Source: Acidobacteriota bacterium (GTDB lineage Bacteria; Acidobacteriota; Thermoanaerobaculia; Multivoradales; Multivoraceae). Taken from it: a DNA stretch of 64,000 bases. This document shows positions 7,925-16,086 of the stretch, in pieces. The notes under the pieces were generated by a model. It had not been told where the DNA came from, made no database searches, and worked only from the letters and a program-made list of their open reading frames with translations. Position 1 is the first letter of the stretch; every line of letters starts with the position of its first letter. Made by a program: the position numbers and the translations under genes. The stretch covers positions 372,001 through 436,000 of the forward strand of contig JAPOWR010000001.1 in the NCBI GenBank assembly GCA_026707545.1. The letters are read 5' to 3'.

Positions 7925-9315
7925 AGCGATCCCGCGCGCACGCGTCGACGGCCATCGTCGTCACGCTCACGCTGGGCTTGACCCCCGCCTTCGCGCAGAC
8001 CGGGCACTTCGAGCAGGGCCGGGTGCTAGATGGACCCGGCCATGTCTTGCCGCACCGGGATCGGGTCGAGCCCTTCAACCGCATACTCGAGGAGCGGCTG
8101 GAGACGCTTCTTCCGCGGTTGATGCGCGAGACCGGGATCGACATGTGGCTGGTGATCAACCGGGAGTACAACGAGGATCCGGTCTTCTTCAGCCTGGTGC
8201 CGCGGCCTGTGTTCGCGGCACGCCGCACGACGATGCTCGTGTTCTTCGACCGCGGGCCGGACAACGGCGGCGTCGAGCTCCTGACCGTCAACCGCTATCC
8301 GTACGGCGCTCTGTACGAGTCGGCCTGGGAGGGCGGTGACCTGGAAGAGCAGTGGCAGGGATTGGGCGAGGTGATCGCGGACCGCGACCCGAAGCGCATC
8401 GGCATCAACGTCTCGCGCCACTGGCCGGTCGCGGACGGTCTGTCCGCGGCACTGCACGAGCGGCTGCTCGAAGTGCTGACGCCCGGACTCAAGGAACGGG
8501 TGACCAGCGCCGAGGAGCTGGTCGTGCGCTGGATCGAGACCCGTAGCCCGCTCCAGATGGAGGCCTACCCGCAGATCGTTTCGCTGGCCCGCGGCGTGAT
8601 CGCGGAGGCCTTTTCCGAGCGTGTGATCACCCCCGGCGCGACGACCACCGACGATGTCGCCTGGTACATCGCCCAACGCTTTGAGGATCTCGGTCTCGAC
8701 ATCTGGTTCCTGCCCTCGGTCAACGCGCAGCGTCAGGCCACCGATGAGGACGGCGGATGCGGTGCCGATGAGCCCTTCTGCGGCGGGAGCGGCGACTTCG
8801 TCATCCATCGCGGCGACGTGCTGCACACGGACGTCGGCATCTGCTACATCGGACTGTGTACCGACACCCAGGAGATGGGATACGTGCTGCGCCTGGGCGA
8901 GAGCGAGGCGCCGGCCGGACTCAAGCGAGCGCTGGCGGCGGGCAACCGCTGGCAGGACATCCTGACGGGCGAGTTCCGGACAGGCCGCACCGGCAACGAG
9001 ATCCTTGCCGCGACGATCTCGATCGCCACCGACGAAGGTCTGCGCTCCAGTACGTACACGCATCCTCTCGGCGTCTTCGGCCACGCTCCGGGGCCGACGA
9101 TCGGTATGTGGGACAACCAGGGGCCGACGCCGGTGCGCGGCGACTGGCCTCTGTACCCCAACACCGCCTACGCGATTGAGGGCAACGTGAAGGTCGAACT
9201 CGAGATGTGGGGCGGCCAGGACGTCCAGATCAAGCTGGAACAGAGCGCGGTCTACGACGGCGACAAGGTCTACTACCTCGCCGGCCGCCAGACCGAGTGG
9301 CACCTGGTGCGCTGA
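7921..9315 (+). CDS. secreted M24-family metallopeptidase (Xaa-Pro peptidase-like)
   Basis: 464 residues with a Sec signal peptide (hydrophobic core about 10-22, cleavage near AFA-QT). The pita-bread metal ligands of the M24 family are visible: D304 in HTDVG, D315 in CTDTQ, H388 in FGHAPGP, E420 in AIEGNVKVE and probably E440. A creatinase-type N-terminal domain comes first. Members remove N-terminal residues before proline; a periplasmic or surface location is predicted. The start overlaps the stop of the upstream kinase-like gene, so they are probably co-transcribed, although no functional link is obvious. A cysteine-rich insert (GGCGADEPFCGG, 278-289) lies between domains. Confidence 0.85.
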   Translation: MKRSRAHASTAIVVTLTLGLTPAFAQTGHFEQGRVLDGPGHVLPHRDRVEPFNRILEERLETLLPRLMRETGIDMWLVINREYNEDPVFFSLVPRPVFAARRTTMLVFFDRGPDNGGVELLTVNRYPYGALYESAWEGGDLEEQWQGLGEVIADRDPKRIGINVSRHWPVADGLSAALHERLLEVLTPGLKERVTSAEELVVRWIETRSPLQMEAYPQIVSLARGVIAEAFSERVITPGATTTDDVAWYIAQRFEDLGLDIWFLPSVNAQRQATDEDGGCGADEPFCGGSGDFVIHRGDVLHTDVGICYIGLCTDTQEMGYVLRLGESEAPAGLKRALAAGNRWQDILTGEFRTGRTGNEILAATISIATDEGLRSSTYTHPLGVFGHAPGPTIGMWDNQGPTPVRGDWPLYPNTAYAIEGNVKVELEMWGGQDVQIKLEQSAVYDGDKVYYLAGRQTEWHLVR

Positions 9316-9322
9316 GAAGCCT

Positions 9323-9601
9323 CTAGAAGATCGCGCTCAGCAGGCCGAATCCGGCGCAGACGACGGCCACCAGCCCGCCGACGACGAGCAGCACGACGCC
9401 GACGGCGAGGGTCACCGGCAGCGCGATGATCGCGATCGGAATCAGGATCGCGGCCAGCAGGGTCGCGGCGATGAAGCCGATGATCTTGAACGGCAGAAGC
9501 ACGAGCTTGAAGGCGATCTTCACAACGAATGCGATGGCGGCGAAGACGGCCAGCACGGCGAGGGCGATGGCCCCGAGGGTCAGGATGGTCAGGACTTCCA
9601 T
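9323..9601 (-). CDS. small hydrophobic membrane protein
   Basis: 92 residues, almost entirely hydrophobic, with three to four predicted transmembrane segments separated by a single KIAFK basic turn and a few glycines. No family recognised. AGGAGGAG stands about eleven bases before the ATG at 9601, longer than ideal but present. It converges on the M24 peptidase gene, with seven bases between the stops. Composition (Ala, Val, Leu, Ile) and lack of charged residues suggest a structural or proteolipid-like membrane protein; no function is assigned. Confidence 0.6.
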   Translation of the reverse strand: MEVLTILTLGAIALAVLAVFAAIAFVVKIAFKLVLLPFKIIGFIAATLLAAILIPIAIIALPVTLAVGVVLLVVGGLVAVVCAGFGLLSAIF

Positions 9602-9664
9602 GTCGAGTTGTACTCCTCCTGTCTCACCACTACGGAGATGAGGCCTAGAGGTTTCGGGGCGCGC

Positions 9665-9670
9665 TACACT
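9665..9670 (+). promoter_or_regulatory. -10 box (CGCTACACTCC type)
   Basis: TACACT within CGCTACACTCC, 30 bases before the ATG at 9700. The same 11-base string occurs before the nuclease gene at 26981. No clear -35 is seen. Confidence 0.35.
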
Positions 9671-9699
9671 CCCTGGATTCTCGGCTGGAGGTGAGCTCG

Positions 9700-10704
9700 A
9701 TGACGATGGACCGCAGACGTTTTCTGCAGACGGGCGCCGTGCTGGGCGCCGCGGCCGCTGCCGGCTGCATGGAGGGTGCAGCGCCCGAGGAGGAGCCCGC
9801 TGTCCCGGCCGTGGCCGATCCCCTCTACCGCATCTCCCTGGCCGAATGGTCCTACTTCCGCGAGCTGTTCGGGCCGGGCCTGAGCGCGCTGGCCGACGGG
9901 TCCTTCCGGGACGACCCGAGCGTGCTCTACCAGGGTGAACTCGATCACCTGGACTTCCCGGCGCGCGCGCGCAGCCACGGGATCGAGGCGGTCGAGTACG
10001 TCAACACCTTCTTCTTCGACCGCGCCCGTGACGAGAAGTACCTGGCGGATCTCAAGTCCCGCTGCGACGGCGAGGGCGTGACCAGCCTTCTGATCATGTG
10101 CGACGCGGAGGGCGACATTGGGGCTCCTGACACGGCGGCGCGCGCGCAGTCGGTGGAGAATCACCACAAGTGGGTCGAGGCGGCGGCCTTCCTGGGCTGC
10201 CACTCGGTACGCGTCAACGCGGCCAGCGCCGGTTCCTTCGAGGAGCAGCAGAAGCTGGCCGCGGACGGCTTGCGCCAGTTGTGCGAGTACGCCGACGGCT
10301 ACGACATCGACGTCCTGGTGGAGAACCACGGCTACCTCTCCAGCAACGGCAAGTGGCTCGCCGGCACGATCGCGATGGTCGACCATCCACGGGTCGGGAC
10401 CCTGCCCGACTTCGGCAACTTCCGGACTTCGTACGAACCCGAAGAGTGGTACGACCGCTACGAGGGCGTCGCCGAGTTGATGCCCTACGCCCGCGCTGTC
10501 AGCGCCAAGAGCTACGACTTCGACGAGGCCGGCGACGAAACGACGATCGACTACGGGCAGATGATGCGGATCGTGCTCGACGCGGGCTACCGCGGCTGGG
10601 TAGGGATCGAGTTCGAGGGCCGGATGGCGGCCGACGAAGGCATCGTGAAGACGAAGGAACTGCTCGAGCGGCTGCGCGACGATCTGGCGCCCGAGTACGC
10701 CTGA
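9700..10704 (+). CDS. Tat-exported sugar-phosphate isomerase/epimerase-like TIM-barrel lipoprotein
   Basis: 334 residues. The N-terminus MTMDRRRFLQTG has a twin-arginine motif and ends in an AAAGC lipobox, so a folded, lipid-anchored periplasmic protein is predicted. The rest is an AP-endonuclease-2/xylose-isomerase-like TIM barrel, with metal-ligand type segments VLVENHG, DFGNF and GIEFEG near the expected strand ends. Such proteins isomerise or epimerise sugars, and export is frequent in bacteria that degrade polysaccharides. ATG at 9700 is preferred over GTG at 9691 because GGAGG sits eight bases before it. Substrate unknown. Confidence 0.75.
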   Translation: MTMDRRRFLQTGAVLGAAAAAGCMEGAAPEEEPAVPAVADPLYRISLAEWSYFRELFGPGLSALADGSFRDDPSVLYQGELDHLDFPARARSHGIEAVEYVNTFFFDRARDEKYLADLKSRCDGEGVTSLLIMCDAEGDIGAPDTAARAQSVENHHKWVEAAAFLGCHSVRVNAASAGSFEEQQKLAADGLRQLCEYADGYDIDVLVENHGYLSSNGKWLAGTIAMVDHPRVGTLPDFGNFRTSYEPEEWYDRYEGVAELMPYARAVSAKSYDFDEAGDETTIDYGQMMRIVLDAGYRGWVGIEFEGRMAADEGIVKTKELLERLRDDLAPEYA

Positions 10705-10710
10705 ACGTCC

Positions 10711-12171
10711 CTAGCCGGGAAGCCGCACGCTGGCACCGGCGTGCGAGCCCGTCGGTGGGGCGCCCTCGGCCTCGAACACTCGGCCTGGGCTCAGGATGCC
10801 CCTCGGGTCGAGCGTGCGCTTGAGCGTCTTCATCAGGGCGATCTCCTCAGCGGTGCGGCTGCGCCCCAGGTGGGCCCGCTTCTCGAAGCCGATGCCGTGT
10901 TCGGCCGACACCGAGCCGCCGATTGGCTCAAGGTGTCCGTAGACGATCTCCTCGACCGCGCTGCGCGCCTCGGCGGCGCCGTCGCCGACGGCGACGACGA
11001 CGTGCAGGTTGCCGTCGCCCAGGTGGCCGAAGACGATGCAGTGGCCGGCGGGCCACCGCTCGGTCAGAGCGGCCTTGATCGCCCCCACGTAGCTTTCCAT
11101 GTCGGCGATTCGCAGGCTGACGTCGAAGGTGAAGATCGGCGCCAGGTGGTTCATCTGCTCGACGTCGTCGCGCAACGCCCAGATCTCGTCCCGCTCCGCC
11201 TTTGACCGGCCGAGCACCGCGTCGCCGATCAGGCCGGCTTCCATGCAGCCTCCGAGCGTCTCCTCGAACTGCGCGGCGTCCTCCTCGGGCCGCGCACCGA
11301 GCGACTCCACCAGCACGTAGTAAGGATCGCCGTGCGGAATCGGGGGCGCCGTCCTCGCCTGCGGGCCGGTGACCAGTTCGTAGAACTCGCGCCACATGAC
11401 CTCGAAGGCGCTCATCGAGCCGCCGATCTCCTCTTCCAGCCGGCGCAGCAGCTCGACCACTTCGGTGAAGCCCGGAACCGCCAGCAGGGCGCAGTCGTGG
11501 CTGCGGGGACGCCGCTCCAGGCGCAGGACGACCCGGGTGACGATTCCCAGGGTGCCCTCGGAACCGACGAAGAGGTGTTTCAGGTCATAGCCCGCGTTGT
11601 TCTTGACCATCTTGTTCAGGCTCGAGAGCACCGTGCCGTCGGCCAGCACGGTCTCGAGGCCGAGCACCGAGTCGCGGGTCATGCCATAGCGGATCGTCCG
11701 GTTGCCTCCGGCGTTGGTCGCCACGTTGCCGCCGATCGTGCATGAGCCGCGCGCGCCCAGGTCGAGCGGAAACAGCAACCCTTCGGCTTCGGCCGCCTCC
11801 TGGATGCTCTGCAGCGCGGCACCCGCCTCGACCGTCATCGTCCGGCCGACCGGATCGATCTCCTCGATCGCGGTCATTCGCTCCAGAGTGATGGCGACTT
11901 CGAGATCACCGGCGACACCACCGCCGACGAGACCGGTCAACCCACCCTGTGGCACCACCGGCTGCTTTGCGCGATGGCAGGCCGCGAGAGCTGCCGAGAG
12001 CTGCTGCGTGGTGCGGGGTCGAAGGACTGCCCGGGCCACGCATGGGACGGTGCCCGAGCCGTCGCCAGCCCTCGCCGTCACCTCGTCGCCGACGAGGAGG
12101 CCGTCATCCCCGAGAGCGTCGCGGAGTTCGGCGAGAAGGGCGTCGCTGGAGCGACGTGTGTGATCGGTCAT
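10711..12171 (-). CDS. FAD-linked oxidoreductase (D-lactate/glycolate dehydrogenase GlcD type)
   Basis: 486 residues of the FAD-binding type 4 (PCMH/VAO) family. The N-terminal FAD domain shows PVVPQGGLTGLVGG and GSCTIGGNVATNAGG. The C-terminal cap has the conserved FGHLGDGNLHV, SAEHGIG and the closing LDPRGILSPGRVF. Members oxidise D-2-hydroxy acids such as D-lactate, glycolate or 2-hydroxyglutarate and pass electrons to quinone or cytochrome. The start at 12171 is chosen because the in-frame ATG at 12204 lies inside a TATGAT -10 box. It converges on the isomerase gene with six bases between stops. Confidence 0.85.
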   Translation of the reverse strand: MTDHTRRSSDALLAELRDALGDDGLLVGDEVTARAGDGSGTVPCVARAVLRPRTTQQLSAALAACHRAKQPVVPQGGLTGLVGGGVAGDLEVAITLERMTAIEEIDPVGRTMTVEAGAALQSIQEAAEAEGLLFPLDLGARGSCTIGGNVATNAGGNRTIRYGMTRDSVLGLETVLADGTVLSSLNKMVKNNAGYDLKHLFVGSEGTLGIVTRVVLRLERRPRSHDCALLAVPGFTEVVELLRRLEEEIGGSMSAFEVMWREFYELVTGPQARTAPPIPHGDPYYVLVESLGARPEEDAAQFEETLGGCMEAGLIGDAVLGRSKAERDEIWALRDDVEQMNHLAPIFTFDVSLRIADMESYVGAIKAALTERWPAGHCIVFGHLGDGNLHVVVAVGDGAAEARSAVEEIVYGHLEPIGGSVSAEHGIGFEKRAHLGRSRTAEEIALMKTLKRTLDPRGILSPGRVFEAEGAPPTGSHAGASVRLPG

Positions 12172-12199
12172 GGCAGTCCGGGGAGCGCGTGGAGCGCGG

Positions 12200-12205
12200 A
12201 TCATA
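12200..12205 (-). promoter_or_regulatory. -10 box (GCTATGATCC) for the FAD oxidoreductase
   Basis: TATGAT on the minus strand within GCTATGATCC, 29 bases before ATG 12171. It matches the GCTACGATCC boxes at 34541 and 58616 in nine of ten bases. Confidence 0.45.
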
Positions 12206-12225
12206 GCGAGGCCGACGGTTCCGCT

Positions 12226-13104
12226 TCACCCCGCCACGCTGTGCTCCCGCTCCCGCAGCCGGATGAGGCATTCCTGACTCGCCGAGGCGATCAGTTCGCC
12301 CTGCCGGTTGAACACATGGCCGCGGACGAAGCCGCGGCCGCGCGCCGCGACGGGGCTCTCCTTGCTGAACAGTAGCCACTCGTCGGCGCGGAAGGGGCGG
12401 TGGAACCAGAGCGCGTGGTCGAGGCTGGCTCCCTGGACGCGATATCCCTTCATCGATGGACCGTGCGGCTGCATGGACACGGCCATGAAGTCCAGGTCGG
12501 ACATGTAGGCGAGAAGGGAGAGGTGAACGATGCGGTCGTCCGGCAGGGACTCGCGGCAGCGCAGCCAGGTGTTCTTGCGGGGTTCGGTCGCCGGGCGGTC
12601 GCCGCGCGGGAGCATCTGGATGCCCTCGACCTGGCGGCTGTCGATTACGTCGAAACGGTGCGCAAAACGCCGGTAGGAGGGGTCGTCCTTCGCCATCTTT
12701 CGGTAGATGTCGCCGTCCGAGGGCAGCTCGTCGGGTGGCGGCACCTCGGGCATGTCGGACTGGTGCTGGAGCCCGCCCTCCTCGACCTGGAAGGAGGACG
12801 ACATGTTGAAGATCGCCTGACCGTGCTGGATGCCGACGACGCGGCGGGTGGTGAAGCTCGTCCCGTCACGGATGCGATCGACGTCGAACAGGATCGGGCG
12901 TTCGGGGTCTCCGCGGCGCAGGAAGTAGGCGTGGATCGAGTGCAGGTGGCGATCCCCGACCGTCCTCGAGGCGGCGACGATCGCCTGGCCCAGCACCTGC
13001 CCGCCGAAGACGTGGTTACCCGGGCCGTTCTGCGCCCGGAACAGGTTCTCCTCGATCTGCTCCATCTGCAGCAGGTCGACCATCTCCTGGACGGCGCCGT
13101 TCAT
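12226..13104 (-). CDS. tesB: acyl-CoA thioesterase II
   Basis: 292 residues, matching TesB-type double-hotdog acyl-CoA thioesterases, which release free fatty acids and CoA in the cytoplasm. Diagnostic segments are FGGQVLGQAIVAAS near residue 33, HSIHAYFLRRGDP near 60, the second-domain ASLDHALWFHR and the closing ASASQECLIRLRE, which carry the catalytic Asp and Gln of the family. The start ATG (13104-13102) overlaps the stop of the upstream LOG-like gene (ATGA). With the window's acyltransferases and acyl-CoA synthetase it belongs to lipid metabolism, though in a separate operon. Confidence 0.9.
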   Translation of the reverse strand: MNGAVQEMVDLLQMEQIEENLFRAQNGPGNHVFGGQVLGQAIVAASRTVGDRHLHSIHAYFLRRGDPERPILFDVDRIRDGTSFTTRRVVGIQHGQAIFNMSSSFQVEEGGLQHQSDMPEVPPPDELPSDGDIYRKMAKDDPSYRRFAHRFDVIDSRQVEGIQMLPRGDRPATEPRKNTWLRCRESLPDDRIVHLSLLAYMSDLDFMAVSMQPHGPSMKGYRVQGASLDHALWFHRPFRADEWLLFSKESPVAARGRGFVRGHVFNRQGELIASASQECLIRLREREHSVAG

Positions 13105-13679
13105 CGGGGCGGGATGGTAACGGTGCGGCGGAGCCAGTCGCCGAGCTGGCCGAGTTCGGTGAACACGCGCGCGCCGGCCGCGGCGGCTCTGGTCGACTGG
13201 TCGCTGTCGCCCGGCGGACGATCGAAGAGCGCCAAAGGCCGTGCATAGCGAAGAGACAGCTCGATCTCGCTCCAGGTGCCGGCGCTGCCCGGCAACGCGA
13301 CGACGGCGTCGGCAGAGAGGACGTTGATGTGGTTGCGCGAGAACGGACCGGTACCGGCGGCGCCGGACAGCGGCAGGTGGGTGCGGATCACGACCTCCAC
13401 CCACGGGTTGGGGTAGCCGTCGGGCGAGCCGTCGCCTTCCTCATGGCTCGGAACGATTCCCAGGCACAGACCCTCCCGGTCCTCGGTTTCAGCGAAAGCG
13501 CGGCTCGTGGCCGTCATCGTGCCGCGGCCGGCGCCGGTCAGCAGATGCCAGCCGTTCCCGGCGATCGCCCGGCCCAGGGGCGCGGCCAGATCCTCGTGGC
13601 TTTCGGTGCCCGAACCCATCACGCCGACGATGGGGCGCCGCTCGACTACTGCGACTTGCCCCGGGCGCTGATCGGCCAC
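13101..13679 (-). CDS. LOG-family (TIGR00725-like) nucleotide-binding protein
   Basis: 192 residues of the Rossmann-like lysine-decarboxylase-like/LOG superfamily. An N-terminal VGVMGSG loop, LLTGAGRGTM at about 47-55 (compare the TGGGxxGxM motif) and LPGSAGTWSEIE at about 129-140 (compare PGGxGTxxE) are visible. Relatives include cytokinin-type nucleoside-5'-monophosphate phosphoribohydrolases and molybdenum-cofactor carriers; the Ser in PGSAGT departs from the LOG consensus. The GTG start at 13679 is set by GGTGGAGGAGCT directly upstream and overlaps the preceding gene by 34 bases. Function remains open. Confidence 0.7.
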   Translation of the reverse strand: MADQRPGQVAVVERRPIVGVMGSGTESHEDLAAPLGRAIAGNGWHLLTGAGRGTMTATSRAFAETEDREGLCLGIVPSHEEGDGSPDGYPNPWVEVVIRTHLPLSGAAGTGPFSRNHINVLSADAVVALPGSAGTWSEIELSLRYARPLALFDRPPGDSDQSTRAAAAGARVFTELGQLGDWLRRTVTIPPR

Positions 13680-14884
13680 AGCTCCTCCACCCGGCCGTTC
13701 CGCACCGGGTAGTACACGTCGTAGAGGTTGACGGTCGGATCGCAGTGCGGCGTGACGCACCAGAGACGGTCGCCGAGCTGGGGCGGCCGGGTCGCTTCGG
13801 TAATCCGGAGGATGCCGTGCTCGTCGCCGCCCCAGCCGTAGACGACCCCGGCGAGGTCGGCGAGTTGGGGGCGGTCGGCGTCCGAGGCGAACGCCTTGTA
13901 GCCCCCATCCGTCGTGATCAACTCCGGCACCGGCTGGCTGATTGCCGTGACTTGGACGAAGAGCGAGGTCTCGAAGTCGTCGAAGATGTCGCTGCTGCGG
14001 CTGCCGATCCGCCGGTACTGCTCGTCCATGAACAGGTAGGAACCGACCTGGAGATCGGTCATGCCGTCGACCTGTGAGTCGATGTCCCAGGTGCCGGTGC
14101 CGCCGCCGGTCAGGACGCTGATCTCGATGCCGTCCGCCTCGATCAGTCGCTTCGTCTCGACCGCGGCCTCGAGCGCGGCTAGCGAACGCTCCTGCCGTTC
14201 GGCGTGGCCGTGGACGTGCATCAGGTGGCCGGCGTATGCCTGGAGGCCGCGGAGATCGAGGTTGGACAGACCGCCGATCGTCCGTGCCAGTTGGAGGGCC
14301 GGTTCGCCGGTGGCGATCCCGGTGCGCCGGGTGCCGACATCGAGGTCGACGAGCACCCGCTGGGTGACGTCCGCGTCCGCGGCCGCCTCGTTCAGCCGTT
14401 CCGCCGCCGCGCGGTTGTCGACCACCAGCGCGACTTCCGAGCTCTTCTTCGACAGGGCGACGACCCGGCCGATCTTGTCCCGGGTCACGACGGGTGAGGT
14501 GATGAGCACCTCCTCGATTCCGGCCTCGACCATGACCTCCGCCTCGCTGACCTTGGCGCAGCAGACGCCGACCGCTCCCATCTCGATCTGGCGTTTGGCC
14601 AGCAGCGGACACTTGTGGGTCTTTGTGTGCGGGCGAAGCCCGATGCCCTGCTCTTCGGCGTGGGCCGCCATCTTCGCCAGATTCAGTTCCATCGTGGCGA
14701 CATCGATGAGCAACGCCGGGGTCGGAATGTCCTCTACCGCGAGGGGTCTGTCGAGCGGAATCGCTTCGTGGCTCAAGACGGGCTCCGGCGCGCCTCCGGT
14801 GAGGCCTGAACTGCAGGCGACGGACGCGCCGCCGGCCGCACCGACCGCCCCCAGGAATGCGCGTCGCGTGGTGTGGTGCGCCAT
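13646..14884 (-). CDS. exported D-threonine aldolase/D-serine dehydratase-like PLP protein
   Basis: 412 residues. The first 24 residues carry a Tat-type motif TTRRAFLG and a SVAC lipobox. The body is an alanine-racemase-fold PLP domain with the Schiff-base lysine in RPHTKTHK (K88). The C-terminal D-serine-dehydratase-like domain has a metal site in TPHCDPTVNLYD. Family members cleave D-threonine to glycine and acetaldehyde or dehydrate D-serine. Export of a PLP enzyme to the periplasm is unusual but the signal is clear. A minus-strand -10 TATAGT lies eleven bases before the start, back-to-back with the promoter for the gene at 14933. Confidence 0.8.
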   Translation of the reverse strand: MAHHTTRRAFLGAVGAAGGASVACSSGLTGGAPEPVLSHEAIPLDRPLAVEDIPTPALLIDVATMELNLAKMAAHAEEQGIGLRPHTKTHKCPLLAKRQIEMGAVGVCCAKVSEAEVMVEAGIEEVLITSPVVTRDKIGRVVALSKKSSEVALVVDNRAAAERLNEAAADADVTQRVLVDLDVGTRRTGIATGEPALQLARTIGGLSNLDLRGLQAYAGHLMHVHGHAERQERSLAALEAAVETKRLIEADGIEISVLTGGGTGTWDIDSQVDGMTDLQVGSYLFMDEQYRRIGSRSSDIFDDFETSLFVQVTAISQPVPELITTDGGYKAFASDADRPQLADLAGVVYGWGGDEHGILRITEATRPPQLGDRLWCVTPHCDPTVNLYDVYYPVRNGRVEELWPISARGKSQ

Positions 14885-14895
14885 TCGAAGCTGCG

Positions 14896-14902
14896 ACTAT
14901 AG
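14896..14902. promoter_or_regulatory. symmetric -10 element between divergent genes
   Basis: CTATAG (14897-14902) reads as a -10-like TATAGT on the minus strand, eleven bases before the ATG at 14884, and as TATAGC on the plus strand. A second plus-strand box TATTCT (14916-14921) is nearer the start at 14933. Confidence 0.4.
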
Positions 14903-14932
14903 CCCCGCGCCTCAGTATTCTGGGCGTGGCCC

Positions 14933-16081
14933 ATGAAGATCGCCACCGGTTCCCTGGTCCTGTTTGCCGCGGCTCTGTCTGCCCAGCCGTCGCCGGACCG
15001 GACGTTCGTGGAGGAGGTCGACGTCGCGGAGTCGTCGGTGGTCATCGAGCTGCCCCGGCTCGGCAAGGTGCCGCCTGACGAGTTCGAGCCGGATGACTTC
15101 GTGGTCGAGGTGAATGGGAAGCGTCGCCGCGTGACTGGTGTCTCGGCGCTCGACCTGAAGGCGAACCCGCGGCCGGTTCTCGTCTACATCGATGCCGTGC
15201 TCTCGAAGCCCGAAACGGTCCGTCTCGGCGCCGGGGCGCTGGCGCGGCAGGCGCGGCCCCTGACCGCGCTGGGCCCGGTCGAGATCGCGGTCGACGACGG
15301 TGCGCCGGGCGGCGCGGAGCTGCGACTCGGTGCGTCGACGAAGCCGCGGGCGGTGCAGACGGCTCTTCAGGAGATTGCCGGCGCGGGTCTGGGCCGGGAT
15401 GCCTACTTCGACTCGGAGAACCGGCCCTCCAACCTGCCGACGGACGTCGATGTGATGCTCGGATCGGTCGATCGCCTGCTGGCTGAGGCCGTTCCTCGCT
15501 GCGGCGATCCGCCGTGCTTCCTGTTCTGGCTCAGCGACGGGTTTCTCGCCCTGGACAACGACGGTGTGCGGGCCGCCGATGACTTGGCGGCGGGTCTGTC
15601 CGGCCACGGATGGATCGTGGTCGCCATGGCGCTCCACATACCTACACCGGATCCGGACTTCGGCGAGCCGAGGCCGGTCAGCTTCGAACAGTGGAAGGCG
15701 TTGATGCCCGGGGTCAAGATGCCCCCTTCGGCGGGCGATCCCAGCCGCCTGCGGGGTCTCGCGGCGAACAGCTTCGACTTCTACGTCGAGCCGCGGTACG
15801 AACCGCTGCGCTGGGCAGCGGTCGCCTCTTGCGGGGCCGCGCTGCGGGTCGAGCCTCAGTTGGAGGCCGAGTTCGAGCGACTGGAACGGCGCCTGCTACT
15901 GCGCTTCGCCTCGGGGGAGGACCCGGTAGATGAGGATCCGTACGGCGCTCTTCTGCCGGTCGAGGCGCGCCTGGCGGAAGTGTCGCGGTTTGCCGACCGC
16001 CGGAAGTTCAAGAGGTGGCTCGGACTAGTGCCGGCCGAGGAGCGGCTGCGGTACGGGCGCTGGGTGCGGCGCGCCCCCTGA
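14933..16081 (+). CDS. secreted VWFA-related (acidobacterial-type) protein
   Basis: 382 residues with a short signal peptide (MKIATGSLVLFAAALSAQ). A beta-rich N-terminal region contains DFVVEVNGKRRRV, then a von Willebrand A-like core begins with PRPVLVYIDAVLS, where the MIDAS DxSxS is reduced to D-A-V-L-S. SDGFLALDND may be a later part of that fold. The arrangement matches the VWFA-related domain expanded in Acidobacteriota. The loss of the canonical metal site suggests a structural or protein-binding role. Its 3' end converges on the antiporter operon with five bases between stops. No enzyme function is proposed. Confidence 0.6.
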   Translation: MKIATGSLVLFAAALSAQPSPDRTFVEEVDVAESSVVIELPRLGKVPPDEFEPDDFVVEVNGKRRRVTGVSALDLKANPRPVLVYIDAVLSKPETVRLGAGALARQARPLTALGPVEIAVDDGAPGGAELRLGASTKPRAVQTALQEIAGAGLGRDAYFDSENRPSNLPTDVDVMLGSVDRLLAEAVPRCGDPPCFLFWLSDGFLALDNDGVRAADDLAAGLSGHGWIVVAMALHIPTPDPDFGEPRPVSFEQWKALMPGVKMPPSAGDPSRLRGLAANSFDFYVEPRYEPLRWAAVASCGAALRVEPQLEAEFERLERRLLLRFASGEDPVDEDPYGALLPVEARLAEVSRFADRRKFKRWLGLVPAEERLRYGRWVRRAP

Positions 16082-16086
16082 CCTCG

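Noticed and set aside
13101..14612. 503-codon extension of the LOG-like gene
   Set aside because: The first 311 codons are a shadow of the D-threonine-aldolase-like gene. A strong ribosome-binding site supports the GTG at 13679.
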